Origin: Parasphingorhabdus cellanae
GTDB lineage: Bacteria; Pseudomonadota; Alphaproteobacteria; Sphingomonadales; Sphingomonadaceae
DNA length: 64,000 nucleotides
Reading direction: 5' to 3'
Assembly (NCBI RefSeq): GCF_017498565.1
Contig: NZ_CP071794.1
Location: 248,001 to 312,000 of the forward strand
The notes beneath the pieces are model-generated. The model was given only the letters and a program-made list of their open reading frames with translations. It did no database searches and had not been told where the DNA came from. Shown here piece after piece: positions 8,641 through 16,333 of the stretch. The position numbers were made by a program, and so were the translations under genes. Within the stretch, counting starts at the first letter, position 1. Each line of letters starts with the position of its first letter.

Positions 8641-9924
8641 ATGAGATTCGTTGCGCTGGCGGTCATAATCTTCTCTGTGCCCATATTTTTCGTTCTATTG
8701 CAGCAGAATGCAAGATATCGACGCTACCTCTATTTTGCCGTCGGTTTTTTACCGTTTGTAATATCCGCGTGGAATCTTGATGGAGCTATAATTAGCTGGG
8801 CGACATGGCCGGGGCAAATAGCTTTTCCATTCACTGCAATCTTCATAGCCTATATCGGTGCTGCCGCGTTATCCATCGTCTTTTCGAACAATCCCCAGGC
8901 TTCTTTTTTCTATGCATGGCAATTGGGCACCGTGATGTTGGTTTTTTGGGCTTCTGCCAATATTTGCATGACCGCGGATGGACCAAAGATGATTATCGCA
9001 GGTCTGATCTGCGGTATCACTCTGCAAGCAGGTTTTTCAATCAATCAGAAGCTGTCTGGTGTAGTTCAGGCGAGCGGAACAATGGGGCATCAAAACCTTT
9101 TGGGTGTCGCTACTCATTTTGCGCTCTATCCCTCGCTCGCGCTACTCATGGCTACAAAAAAAGCAAAGCTGCCGGTATTGGGAGTAATAGCCGGCTTGAT
9201 CGTCGTCGCTTTCGGGGCTTCACGAGCGACAATCGGACTTGCGGGTATCGGTGTCATGCTTCTGATCTTTCTGTCTATGGTTCGGAAGCCCTCGGCGCGA
9301 AAAACTAAAGTTGCCGTCATTGGATTAGTCATCCTTGCCGCAGCTACACCCGTCGCAATTTCTTCGCTTCAGCAGCGTTTTGCGATCAATTCCACTGAAG
9401 GCAGTAACGAGGAGCGGCAAGCTTTTGAGCGAGCGGCAAAGATGATATGGTCCGATCATCCTATGGGCATAGGTGCCAATCAATATGTCGTCATCGCCAA
9501 TACCGAAGGATATTCGCAAAGAGCCGGTGTCATTTGGAACCAAGGCAGCCGATCCGCGCCGGTGCATAACAGCTATTTGCTTGTGGCAGCCGAAACCGGT
9601 TTCATCGGATTATTCTGTTTCATATTGTTGATTTTCGTTCCAATTATCGCTGCTTTAAAATTTGCATGGGCCAACCGCGGCGATCCCCGAGGTGATTTGG
9701 CGGTAGGGATTGGCGTAACCCTGACAGTCTTTGCGCTGCATAGTTTTTATGAGTGGGTCATGCTGACTTGGGTCATTCAATATCTGCTGGCAATTGCCAT
9801 CGGGATGTTGGCCGGCTTGATGATGCAGCGCAAAGCGATGAAACGAGCAGCCGTAATAGCCAAACGCAAGAAGCAACAGGAAACCGGCGGAAATGGTGTG
9901 CCAGCATTGGTCAAATCAACATGA
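8641..9924 (+). CDS. O-antigen ligase/polymerase family protein (Wzy/WaaL-like)
   Basis: A 427-residue polytopic inner-membrane protein whose periplasmic loop carries the family hallmark HNSYLLVAAETGFIGL near residue 310, within the Wzy_C region. Such proteins either polymerise exopolysaccharide repeat units or ligate glycan to an acceptor; the flippase, chain-length protein and ATPase nearby favour polymerase. The C terminus is a short basic cytoplasmic tail (AKRKKQQE). The start ATG at 8641 is preceded by AAGGAAG. It is monocistronic, with a convergent small gene downstream. Confidence 0.8.
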   Translation: MRFVALAVIIFSVPIFFVLLQQNARYRRYLYFAVGFLPFVISAWNLDGAIISWATWPGQIAFPFTAIFIAYIGAAALSIVFSNNPQASFFYAWQLGTVMLVFWASANICMTADGPKMIIAGLICGITLQAGFSINQKLSGVVQASGTMGHQNLLGVATHFALYPSLALLMATKKAKLPVLGVIAGLIVVAFGASRATIGLAGIGVMLLIFLSMVRKPSARKTKVAVIGLVILAAATPVAISSLQQRFAINSTEGSNEERQAFERAAKMIWSDHPMGIGANQYVVIANTEGYSQRAGVIWNQGSRSAPVHNSYLLVAAETGFIGLFCFILLIFVPIIAALKFAWANRGDPRGDLAVGIGVTLTVFALHSFYEWVMLTWVIQYLLAIAIGMLAGLMMQRKAMKRAAVIAKRKKQQETGGNGVPALVKST

Positions 9925-9975
9925 TTCGCGACTATAGCTGATTGAACCTACATTTTTCGTCAGAGCGGTTATGCG

Positions 9976-10317
9976 CTATTGTTTAACTGGTCTGGTACTC
10001 GAACTTAAATAGCCCGCATAGCCGTCCGTAAACGCGGTTAGAACGCTATCTGCTTCTTCTGTCGCAAACTGCATGGCTTCCTCTTGCGAGCTATCAAATT
10101 CCATCTCGTCTTTTTTTATAGCAGCAATCATAGCGCTGCGTTCATCTGGACAAGCCTCTGCGGCGGCTTTTTTGAAGGACCCTCGCGCGGTTTTCTGATC
10201 GAGATGTGTAATCGTGAAATCGGTCAAGCAATTGGAATAAGTAACCCTCATGGTTTCGGCGTCTGCTGCACCAGTGCTCGCGGCACTTAGAAGAGCGATT
10301 GTAAACAAGTTGAACAT
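9976..10317 (-). CDS. Small exported protein of unknown function
   Basis: I do not recognise the family. The 113-residue product has a probable signal peptide (FTIALLSAASTGAADA, cleavage before ETMRV). The mature part of about 95 residues has two cysteines (SNCLTDF and AEACPDE) that could form a disulfide in the periplasm, and a mostly helical, acidic second half. A good ribosome site (AGGAGG) precedes the ATG. It stands alone between two unrelated transcription units. Confidence 0.6.
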   Translation of the reverse strand: MFNLFTIALLSAASTGAADAETMRVTYSNCLTDFTITHLDQKTARGSFKKAAAEACPDERSAMIAAIKKDEMEFDSSQEEAMQFATEEADSVLTAFTDGYAGYLSSSTRPVKQ

Positions 10318-10442
10318 AGAAGCCTCCTAAAGCAATAGGTTAATATATCACATATTCCGTTTTAACGCTACCGAATCTGATGCTCTCGACCACAGTTATT
10401 TTGCCTCCCGTGGTGCTGAGCTAAAACCATAATTGGTTGTTA

Positions 10443-11183
10443 TCAGAGAATCTTAAGGCGAAAAGCTAATAGTTGATTGTAAAATTTTCGGCATTGATCG
10501 GCAACCTGCTGCTGTGCATGAGTCAGCGTTGGCGATCGGTCGGACGGCGGAGCGAAACTTGTGGTATCAAGAACGCGATTATACCAGTGGGAAGCCCATA
10601 TCCCGTCCGTATCTCGTGGTCCGGGCTTCCAAGAAAGCATTGCAGGATCCCAACTAATATCCAACGCGGTGCACAGACTCTGCAAATGCGCCTCAGGATT
10701 TTGCAAGATTTCAGCGCTATCCATTACTATGGGCGCTGTCCCGGTCAATTGCGCCACCTGATCAAGATATTCGACTTGCCGCTCATAACCGAGATCATCT
10801 GCCGTCACTTCCACCCGTTTGGCGGCGTAGCTTGCCACTACATCCTCAGGATTGCGGATCAGAAAGGCGTGTCGATGATCTGGGAAATCAGCGATCGAAA
10901 CATCATCAACCATATGATGCGGCATATGCTTTTGATACCAAAGCGCCCTTCCCTCTGGCACCGGGCCGCGCATCGCGTTCTTCACAGAAGTCCAATCGCA
11001 ATCCATGGACGCAATGATCTGGTCTGCCATCGGCTGCTGAAAACCGGTCTTCTTCAGGAAGGCGCCGTAAAAGGGTTCATCGGTTACAGCGCAATCCGAC
11101 CGACTGCCAAAACTACGCATCATCGCGGTCGAGATATTGCGCGGCCCTGACCACATGGCAATGCGCACGGGCTGTGACGTCAT
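10443..11183 (-). CDS. Sulfotransferase-like P-loop protein
   Basis: A 246-residue protein opening with RIAMWSGPRNISTAMMRSF, the 5'-phosphosulfate-binding loop of a family related to branched-chain aminotransferase-associated sulfotransferases. The 3'-phosphate-binding region is represented by HAFLIRNPEDVVASY near residue 106. Its first codon overlaps the stop of the upstream aminotransferase gene by 4 bases (ATGA), so the two are probably translated together. Many members are annotated only as sulfotransferase-like and activity is unproven; it may act on a small hydroxylated metabolite. Confidence 0.7.
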   Translation of the reverse strand: MTSQPVRIAMWSGPRNISTAMMRSFGSRSDCAVTDEPFYGAFLKKTGFQQPMADQIIASMDCDWTSVKNAMRGPVPEGRALWYQKHMPHHMVDDVSIADFPDHRHAFLIRNPEDVVASYAAKRVEVTADDLGYERQVEYLDQVAQLTGTAPIVMDSAEILQNPEAHLQSLCTALDISWDPAMLSWKPGPRDTDGIWASHWYNRVLDTTSFAPPSDRSPTLTHAQQQVADQCRKFYNQLLAFRLKIL

Positions 11184-12088
11184 GACGCCGTGTCACTTTC
11201 GATCAGCGCTTTGTACAGTCCTTGTAGGCGCTCGACCACCGGTCCCCTGCCCTGACTCAATACCCGCCCGTCGACCTCGGTTGCTGGCACCACGCCAGCA
11301 AAAGTCCCGGTGACAAAGGCTTCGTCCGCGCCATAAACGTCGGTCAGGGAGAAATTCTTCTCGAATACCGGAATGTCATTTTCCCGGCACAGTTTAATCA
11401 CATTGCTGCGCGTAATCCCGCCCAGGCAATAGTCGCCGCTGCTCGTCCATACTTGCCCTTTGCGAACAATGAAGAAATGCGTGCTGTTGCAGGTCGCGAC
11501 AAAGCCCTGTGGGTCCAGCATTAAGGCTTCGTCCGCCCCGGCCTGTGTCGCCTGAATACAGGCGGTTATACAATTGAGCTTACTATGGGAGTTAAGTTTT
11601 GGGTCCTGCACCGCCGGATCACCGCGCCTGACATGAACCGTAAAGAGGCGGATGCCATTTTCCACTGTGCTGGGCAGTGCTTCTTTATATTCGGGGATGA
11701 TCACGATGGTCGCGGGAGAAATAATGACCCTGGGGTCCTGATAAGGCGTCGAACGGATACCGCGCGTCACCATCAAGCGGATGTGACAAGCGGTCATGCC
11801 GTTGGCTTCTATAGTTTCATAAAGCCGCGCAATCAGCTCTTCCCGGCTGATGCCAATATCCATGGCAATGGCTTTGGCGCCTTCAAATAGCCGGTCCATA
11901 TGCGCGCCGAGAAACGCAATACTGCCTTTGTGGACCCGCAAGCCTTCCCAGACCCCGTCTCCCAGCATGAAACCACTGTCAAACACCGATACCATGGCCT
12001 CGGCCCGCGGCGTTATCGCGCCATTGACGTTGATCAGAATGGTTTCGTTGCGCGGGTCCTCGACATAGTCATGCGTGCCTTTAGCCAT
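11180..12088 (-). CDS. Class IV PLP aminotransferase (branched-chain/D-amino-acid type)
   Basis: The 302-residue protein has the fold-type IV pattern. An N-terminal MLGDGVWEGLRVHKG segment precedes DPKLNSHSKLNC, whose second lysine should bind PLP. A C-terminal phosphate-binding stretch follows (CLGGITRSNVIKLC, then TGTFAGVVPATEVDG). Enzymes of this class transaminate branched-chain amino acids or D-alanine, or act as aminodeoxychorismate lyases; the sequence here most resembles BCAT-like enzymes. It is translationally coupled to the sulfotransferase-like gene and follows the amidohydrolase gene by one base. The ribosome site is AAAGGA. Confidence 0.78.
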   Translation of the reverse strand: MAKGTHDYVEDPRNETILINVNGAITPRAEAMVSVFDSGFMLGDGVWEGLRVHKGSIAFLGAHMDRLFEGAKAIAMDIGISREELIARLYETIEANGMTACHIRLMVTRGIRSTPYQDPRVIISPATIVIIPEYKEALPSTVENGIRLFTVHVRRGDPAVQDPKLNSHSKLNCITACIQATQAGADEALMLDPQGFVATCNSTHFFIVRKGQVWTSSGDYCLGGITRSNVIKLCRENDIPVFEKNFSLTDVYGADEAFVTGTFAGVVPATEVDGRVLSQGRGPVVERLQGLYKALIESDTAS

Positions 12089-12089
12089 T

Positions 12090-13361
12090 CTATTGTCCTT
12101 TTACGAGCGTCCCGCCCTTTACTACGACGTCGACATCTTCCAATTCCCGTATATTGGCGAGCGGATTGCCATCAACAGCAATAAAATCCGCATGATATCC
12201 AATCTTTATCCGCCCGACCTGATCGGCTTTCCCAAGCGCATCCGCAGCATTAATCGTAGCGGCGCGAATGGCTTGCAGTGGTGTCATGCCATAGTCGACC
12301 ATGATCTTGAACTGCCCGCCTGCTATACCATGCGGCATGACGCCGGCATCGGAACTGAACACCATCTTCACGCCCGCCTGATGGGCGGCGCGGAAATTGT
12401 CGCGCTGCAGCTGGGCAATTTGCCGGTCTTTGAGAAGATTTTCCTCCAAGACCCCGTTTTTCTTGCCTTCTGACTGGGTATATTCGGTGTTGAAAATATC
12501 CATTCCGAAATAGGTGCCGTTCTTGCGCGCTAGATCAATGCCCTCTTTGTCGACCAAGCTGGCATGCTCGATGGTGGTAAAGCCAGCACGGATCGCTGTC
12601 TTGATTCCGGCAGCGCCATGGGCATGGGCCGCTGTTTTCAGACCCCACAGCTTCGCCTCATCGACAATCGCGCTGAGCTCTTCCAGCGACAATTGCTGCT
12701 GTCCCGGCTCCGTATTGCGGGAAAACACTCCGCCCGTGGCACATACCTTGATGACCTCGGCGCCATATTTGCGCTGTTCCCGCACCTTTTTCCGCAATTC
12801 CGCGGGGCCATCGCCGACGGCAGGCGATTTGGCCTGGAATGAAGGCGGCAGGAAGGTCTGGTCGCAATGGCCGCCGGTTGCGCCTAGCGAATAGCCCGCA
12901 GGTGTAATGCGCGGTCCGGCGATCAATCCTTCATCAATCGCCTGCTTGTATGCGATGTCCGAGTAATTGTCGGAACCGATATTGCGAACGCTGGTAAAAC
13001 CTGCCTCCAGCATAGCGCGTGCATTGGCGACACCCTGCACCGTAAAGAACTGATCCGTGAATTGCAGGCCGCTATAGCCGCCATAAATCGGATTGGCATC
13101 AAGATGGACGTGCATGTCGATCAGACCGGGGAGAATTGTGACATCTCCCAGTGCAACCGTTTTGGCATCTGCTGGCTCGACCGGGTCATTCTGGTCCGTG
13201 ACCCGGGCGATTTTACCATCAGTGACGATAATGGCGGGGTTCTCGATCATTCGGCCGCTGTCGACATCCAACATCCGGTCAGCCGTATAGACGATGGTCT
13301 CCGCATTGGCAGTCGCAGAGATGGTAAGAGATAGTGCCAGTAAGCCTTTGATCGGATTCAT
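12090..13361 (-). CDS. Exported metal-dependent amidohydrolase (prolidase/imidazolonepropionase-like)
   Basis: The 423-residue product has a signal peptide (LLALSLTISATANA) and the amidohydrolase superfamily layout. An N-terminal beta-sandwich strand leads into the metal-binding LPGLIDMHVHLD; then come VIKVCATGG with the carboxylated-lysine position, TAAHAHG, TTIEHASLVD and the final metal aspartate in VFSSDAGVMP. Such periplasmic enzymes hydrolyse peptides or cyclic amides; the substrate is not deducible. It is the first gene of a three-gene minus-strand run. Its upstream sequence abuts the repeat island at 13.38 kb. A strong GAGGGGAG site precedes the ATG. Confidence 0.82.
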   Translation of the reverse strand: MNPIKGLLALSLTISATANAETIVYTADRMLDVDSGRMIENPAIIVTDGKIARVTDQNDPVEPADAKTVALGDVTILPGLIDMHVHLDANPIYGGYSGLQFTDQFFTVQGVANARAMLEAGFTSVRNIGSDNYSDIAYKQAIDEGLIAGPRITPAGYSLGATGGHCDQTFLPPSFQAKSPAVGDGPAELRKKVREQRKYGAEVIKVCATGGVFSRNTEPGQQQLSLEELSAIVDEAKLWGLKTAAHAHGAAGIKTAIRAGFTTIEHASLVDKEGIDLARKNGTYFGMDIFNTEYTQSEGKKNGVLEENLLKDRQIAQLQRDNFRAAHQAGVKMVFSSDAGVMPHGIAGGQFKIMVDYGMTPLQAIRAATINAADALGKADQVGRIKIGYHADFIAVDGNPLANIRELEDVDVVVKGGTLVKGQ

Positions 13362-13382
13362 CGATTGCTCCCCTCTTTGAAT

Positions 13383-13557
13383 TCTCTCTCCTTTTAGGGA
13401 GAGGACAACGAAGACTTAGCACCGCAGGTGCTTAGTCGTAGTCGGTGAGGGGTGGCGTATAAGCGCAACGGCAATGATTGCCGCCCACCCCTCTCTAAGA
13501 CTTGCTAAGGCAATAAATTGCCAAGCCAAGTCTTTTCTCTCCCTCAAGGGGAGAGAA
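13383..13557. repeat. Gene-less inverted pair of palindromic repeats (MITE-like)
   Basis: Two copies of the local repeat face each other. The left copy (13383-13455) reads CT-rich palindrome, variable hairpin, GGTGAGGGGT. The right copy (13485-13557) is the same in reverse. The left hairpin pairs GAC-TTA-GCACC with GGTGC-TTA-GTC; the right pairs AAGACTTG with CAAGTCTT and GGCAAT with ATTGCC. About 29 bases lie between them. On the minus strand these keep GTTGCGCTT before the repeat, and would translate as VALIRHPSP, resembling VALSQHPSP at the end of the DUF559 protein next door. I read it as an internally deleted relative of the neighbouring element. Confidence 0.65.
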
Positions 13558-13612
13558 GTAAAATCCCTACTCCCAATCTGCGCCAATATGATGGGATTCA
13601 CGATATTACTTT

Positions 13613-13686
13613 CTTTTCCTCTCCCCCTGAGGGAGAGGATACCAAAGCCTTAGCAATTTATTGCTTAGGCGACGTTGGTGAGGGGT
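13613..13686 (+). repeat. Terminal repeat, left copy
   Basis: Palindrome at 13618-13638, then ACCAAAGCC-TTA-GCAAT-TT-ATTGC-TTA-GGC and GTTGGTGAGGGGT. Inner arms GCAAT/ATTGC and outer arms GCC/GGC pair, leaving TTA opposite TTA. The last codons of the DUF559 gene (HPSPTSPKQ and stop) are written in this repeat. Confidence 0.8.
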
Positions 13687-14029
13687 GTTGGGAAAGCGCA
13701 ACCAAAATAGCTTCCAAAACGCCCTCCAGATTCTCGTTTATCTCATTATTCCAATATCTAAGAACAGAGTAGTCTTGCTTTTTCAACCACTGATCGCGCG
13801 CCAGGTCATGATCACTATCATAATGCTGCGATCCATCTGCTTCCACAATCAGATTCTTTTCGTGGCATATGAAATCAACAATATAGGGACCTATTGGCTG
13901 TTGTTTTCGAAACTTATATCCGCCTAATTGACGGTCTCTTAACCGGTTCCAAAGCAGACGCTCCTGCGGCGTCATGTCGCGACGTAGCTGTTTGGCGTGT
14001 TGTAGAGTTTGCCGTTTATATCCGGCCAT
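13658..14029 (-). CDS. DUF559 / Vsr-like endonuclease-fold protein
   Basis: A 123-residue cytoplasmic protein of the DUF559 family, which has a PD-(D/E)XK-type fold related to very-short-patch-repair nucleases. The N-terminal helix TPQERLLWNRLRDRQLGGYKF is followed by the core GPYIVDFICHEKNLIVEADG, with presumed catalytic residues D52, E63 and nearby Q68 (GSQH), then the QDYSVLRYWNNEI strand-helix. Length is normal for the family. The ATG at 14029 is chosen; an in-frame TTG at 14056 would add nine residues encoded by the flanking repeat. The C-terminal HPSPTSPKQ is also repeat-encoded. DNA cleavage activity is inferred only. Confidence 0.8.
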   Translation of the reverse strand: MAGYKRQTLQHAKQLRRDMTPQERLLWNRLRDRQLGGYKFRKQQPIGPYIVDFICHEKNLIVEADGSQHYDSDHDLARDQWLKKQDYSVLRYWNNEINENLEGVLEAILVALSQHPSPTSPKQ

Positions 14030-14044
14030 TGGCGCTTGACCTCC

Positions 14045-14117
14045 ACCCCTCACCAAGATTTTCTAACGAACAAGTTCGTAAGCAAATCTGTCCTCTCCCT
14101 CAAGGGGAGAGGAAAAG
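14045..14117 (-). repeat. Terminal repeat, right copy (inverted)
   Basis: Read on the minus strand: CTTTTCC palindrome (14112-14092), then GATTTGC-TTA-CGAAC-TT-GTTCG-TTA-GAAAATC and TTGGTGAGGGGT. The inner arms CGAAC/GTTCG differ fully from those of the left copy, yet still pair and keep TTA opposite TTA. Confidence 0.8.
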
Positions 14118-14143
14118 TGGCCGAAACTGCCAAAATGGGCCCT

Positions 14144-14213
14144 CCTCTCCCCTTGAGGGAGAGGAAACCAAAGCCTTAGCGCCGAAGGCGGTTAGGCGAC
14201 GTTGGTGAGGGGT
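14144..14213 (+). repeat. Solo copy of the same repeat at the 3' end of lpdA
   Basis: Palindrome at 14144-14164, then AAAGCC-TTA-GCGCC-GAA-GGCGG-TTA-GGC and GTTGGTGAGGGGT, closely matching the left terminal copy outside the hairpin arms. It ends 17 bases before the lpdA stop codon. No partner copy follows within lpdA. A 7-base tandem TAACGTC occurs directly after it (14213-14226). Confidence 0.75.
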
Positions 14214-14229
14214 AACGTCTAACGTCTGA

Positions 14230-15627
14230 TCACATATGCAAAACCCGCTCATAGGCGTCGAGCACGCTTTCGTGCATCATTTCGCTGAGTGTTGGATGCG
14301 GGAAGACAGTGTTCATCAGTTCCGCTTCAGTCGTCTCCAGCGTTTTGCCGACGGTATAGCCTTGGATCAGCTCGGTAACCTCGGCCCCGATCATGTGCGC
14401 GCCCAGCAATTCGCCGGTTTTCGCATCGAACACGGTTTTGATGAAACCTTCGGTCTCTCCAAGCGCAATGGCCTTCCCGTTCCCGATAAACGGGAAATTG
14501 CCGACTTTGACGTCATGACCGGCTTCCTTTGCCTTGGCTTCGGTCAGGCCGACGCTCGCGATCTGTGGGTGGCAATAGGTGCAGCCCGGGATATTGTTCA
14601 CATCCATCGCGTGCGGATGGCCACCCGCTATCGCTTCGACCGCGATAACGCCTTCATGACTGGCTTTGTGCGCGAGCCACGGTCCGCCGGTGACGTCACC
14701 GATCGCGTAAATGCCCTCGACATTGGTCCGGCACATCGCGTCCGTTTTGATATGGAAGCGCTCGTCGGGCTCGATGCCAAGCTCGTCCAGACCGACGGTT
14801 TCGACATTGGGCTGGATACCCACCGCGACAATCACATGGCTGAAGTCATGGCTGGCTTTCTTGCCTTTGCTGTCCTCAATCTCCGCCTTGACGCCCTTGG
14901 CTGATGTCTCGATACTCTTGACGCCAGCGCCGGTCATGATGGTCATGCCCTGCTTTTTCAGCGACTTTTCGAGAAATTTCGAGATTTCCTCATCCTCGAC
15001 CGGAACGATGCGGTCCATCATCTCGACCACGGTCACGTCCGCGCCCATGTCATTATAGAAGCTGGCAAATTCGATCCCGATCGCACCGGAGCCGATAACC
15101 AGCAGTTTTTTAGGCATTTCCGGCGGCGTCATGGCATGGCGATAGGTCCAGATGCGTTTGCCATCGGCCTTGGCAAAAGGCAGATCGCGGGCGCGGGCAC
15201 CGGTGGCGATGATGATATTCTTGGCGGTGAGTTCTTCGTCGCCCTTCTCTGTCTTGACGGCGACTTTGCCTTTCTCGACAATCTTGCCGTCGCCCATGAT
15301 GACGTCAATCTTGTTCTTCTTCATCAGGCCGGTGACGCCCTTGTTCAGCTGACCCGCCACGCCTCGGGAGCGTTTCACGACGGCGTCCAGATCCGCACTG
15401 ATCTTCTCCGCCGCCAGACCGTAATCGGCCGCGCGCTTCATATTGTGAAACACCTCCGCCGAGCGAAGCAGCGCCTTGGTCGGTATGCAACCCCAATTGA
15501 GGCAGATGCCGCCGAGATTTTCGCGCTCGACAATGGCGGTTTTCAGGCCGAGTTGCGAGGCGCGGATGGCCGCGACATAGCCGCCAGGGCCGGAACCAAG
15601 GACGATGAGATCGTAATTTTTTGCCAT
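14230..15627 (-). CDS. lpdA: Dihydrolipoyl dehydrogenase (E3) of the pyruvate dehydrogenase complex
   Basis: FAD-dependent E3 that reoxidises the lipoyl groups of E2 and reduces NAD+. The 465-residue protein has the FAD-binding GSGPGGYVAA, the redox disulfide C42/C47 in GGICLNWGCIPTK, an NAD-binding GSGAIGIEFASFY, the second FAD site YAIGDVTGGPWLAHKA and the active-site His-Glu in HPTLSEMMHE near the C terminus. The E2 gene lies upstream in the same direction with one gene between, which argues for the pyruvate rather than the 2-oxoglutarate complex. Its 3' end abuts a palindromic repeat. Confidence 0.95.
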   Translation of the reverse strand: MAKNYDLIVLGSGPGGYVAAIRASQLGLKTAIVERENLGGICLNWGCIPTKALLRSAEVFHNMKRAADYGLAAEKISADLDAVVKRSRGVAGQLNKGVTGLMKKNKIDVIMGDGKIVEKGKVAVKTEKGDEELTAKNIIIATGARARDLPFAKADGKRIWTYRHAMTPPEMPKKLLVIGSGAIGIEFASFYNDMGADVTVVEMMDRIVPVEDEEISKFLEKSLKKQGMTIMTGAGVKSIETSAKGVKAEIEDSKGKKASHDFSHVIVAVGIQPNVETVGLDELGIEPDERFHIKTDAMCRTNVEGIYAIGDVTGGPWLAHKASHEGVIAVEAIAGGHPHAMDVNNIPGCTYCHPQIASVGLTEAKAKEAGHDVKVGNFPFIGNGKAIALGETEGFIKTVFDAKTGELLGAHMIGAEVTELIQGYTVGKTLETTEAELMNTVFPHPTLSEMMHESVLDAYERVLHM

Positions 15628-15647
15628 ATATCAGTCTTCTACTTTCG

Positions 15648-16271
15648 TCATTTGCCAGGCATTAGGTACCAGGCGGAGTGAGGTTCCATACCATGTTGGA
15701 ATGCTTGATCAATCCACACCATTGCTAGCGGTTCCAGTTTCCGCGCGTTGATAAGTGGGCCATAGTCAATCGGGTTAAAACCGATGTCGCGAAGCAATCC
15801 GCTAACAATTTCTTTCGCATCATCATGATCACTTGCGACAAACTGGATCGGACGTTCGGGATAGTCATGTGCCATGCCCATGACCGGCGAACCGACTTGG
15901 TTCAGCGCTTTGACAACCTTCGCATTCGTCTGCGCATCGATCATCTCGGCGGCGCTATTGTCAAAACCCAATGCGAGTTCCAGTCCGCCATCGCCCATTT
16001 TCAGGGGATTATTGCAATCGATAAGTATCTTGTCCGCCAGATCGCCACATTGCTTAAGCGCATCCAGCGCTACTGACCAGTCGACGGACAGGATCACCAC
16101 GTCCGCCCATTGCGCCGCGTCATTGGTTGATTTCAAACCGATGCCATCGCCATTGTCATATTTGGCGTCGTTCGCATCGCGGACACCATAGCTTACATTA
16201 TGACCTGCTTTATGAAAAGCTGGTCCCAACACACTGCCAACGCGACCTTTTCCGATAACTGCTATTTTCAT
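15648..16271 (-). CDS. NADPH-dependent F420-reductase-like oxidoreductase
   Basis: A 207-residue Rossmann protein starting MKIAVIGKGRVGSVLG, followed by VSYGVRD and VVILSVDW, typical of the F420:NADP oxidoreductase-like/pyrroline-5-carboxylate reductase-like group. Sphingomonads are not known to depend on F420, so many such proteins are NADP-dependent enzymes of unknown substrate. It lies between the E2 and E3 genes, 20 bases upstream of lpdA, and is probably cotranscribed, but its link to pyruvate oxidation is unclear. Confidence 0.72.
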   Translation of the reverse strand: MKIAVIGKGRVGSVLGPAFHKAGHNVSYGVRDANDAKYDNGDGIGLKSTNDAAQWADVVILSVDWSVALDALKQCGDLADKILIDCNNPLKMGDGGLELALGFDNSAAEMIDAQTNAKVVKALNQVGSPVMGMAHDYPERPIQFVASDHDDAKEIVSGLLRDIGFNPIDYGPLINARKLEPLAMVWIDQAFQHGMEPHSAWYLMPGK

Positions 16272-16333
16272 TGGGCTTACTCCTTGGGGGTGAGGAAATG
16301 AATAGCTGGGGGAAATGGCGGCTCAACGGCTGA

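Larger units (their letters stand above)
13613..14117. mobile_element. Putative DUF559 mini-element with ~70-bp terminal inverted repeats
   Basis: A 505-bp unit bounded on both sides by CTTTTCCTCTCCC reading inward. Each end has a CT-rich palindrome, a hairpin with variable arms and GGTGAGGGGT pointing toward the gene. The only gene inside is the DUF559 nuclease-like gene, whose stop codon lies in the left repeat and whose alternative TTG start (14056) lies in the right repeat. A gene-less pair and a solo copy of the same repeat flank it. No classical transposase and no clear target-site duplication are visible. Mobility is an inference from the architecture. Confidence 0.55.

Noticed and set aside
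13416..13601. A 61-codon minus-strand frame across the gene-less repeat pair
   Set aside because: It consists mostly of repeat sequence. Its end resembles the DUF559 C terminus, so it is better seen as a relic than a gene.
13383..14213. Repeated ~70-bp units suggesting a CRISPR-like array
   Set aside because: Units are in both orientations, irregularly spaced, contain internal palindromes and flank a gene; there are no uniform spacers and no cas genes.
14213..14226. Tandem TAACGTC as a target-site duplication
   Set aside because: Both copies are on the same side of the repeat and adjacent, whereas a duplication from insertion should bracket the element.
15136..15681. 181-codon frame antisense to lpdA
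   Set aside because: Mirror of the FAD/NAD domain coding sequence; no independent support.
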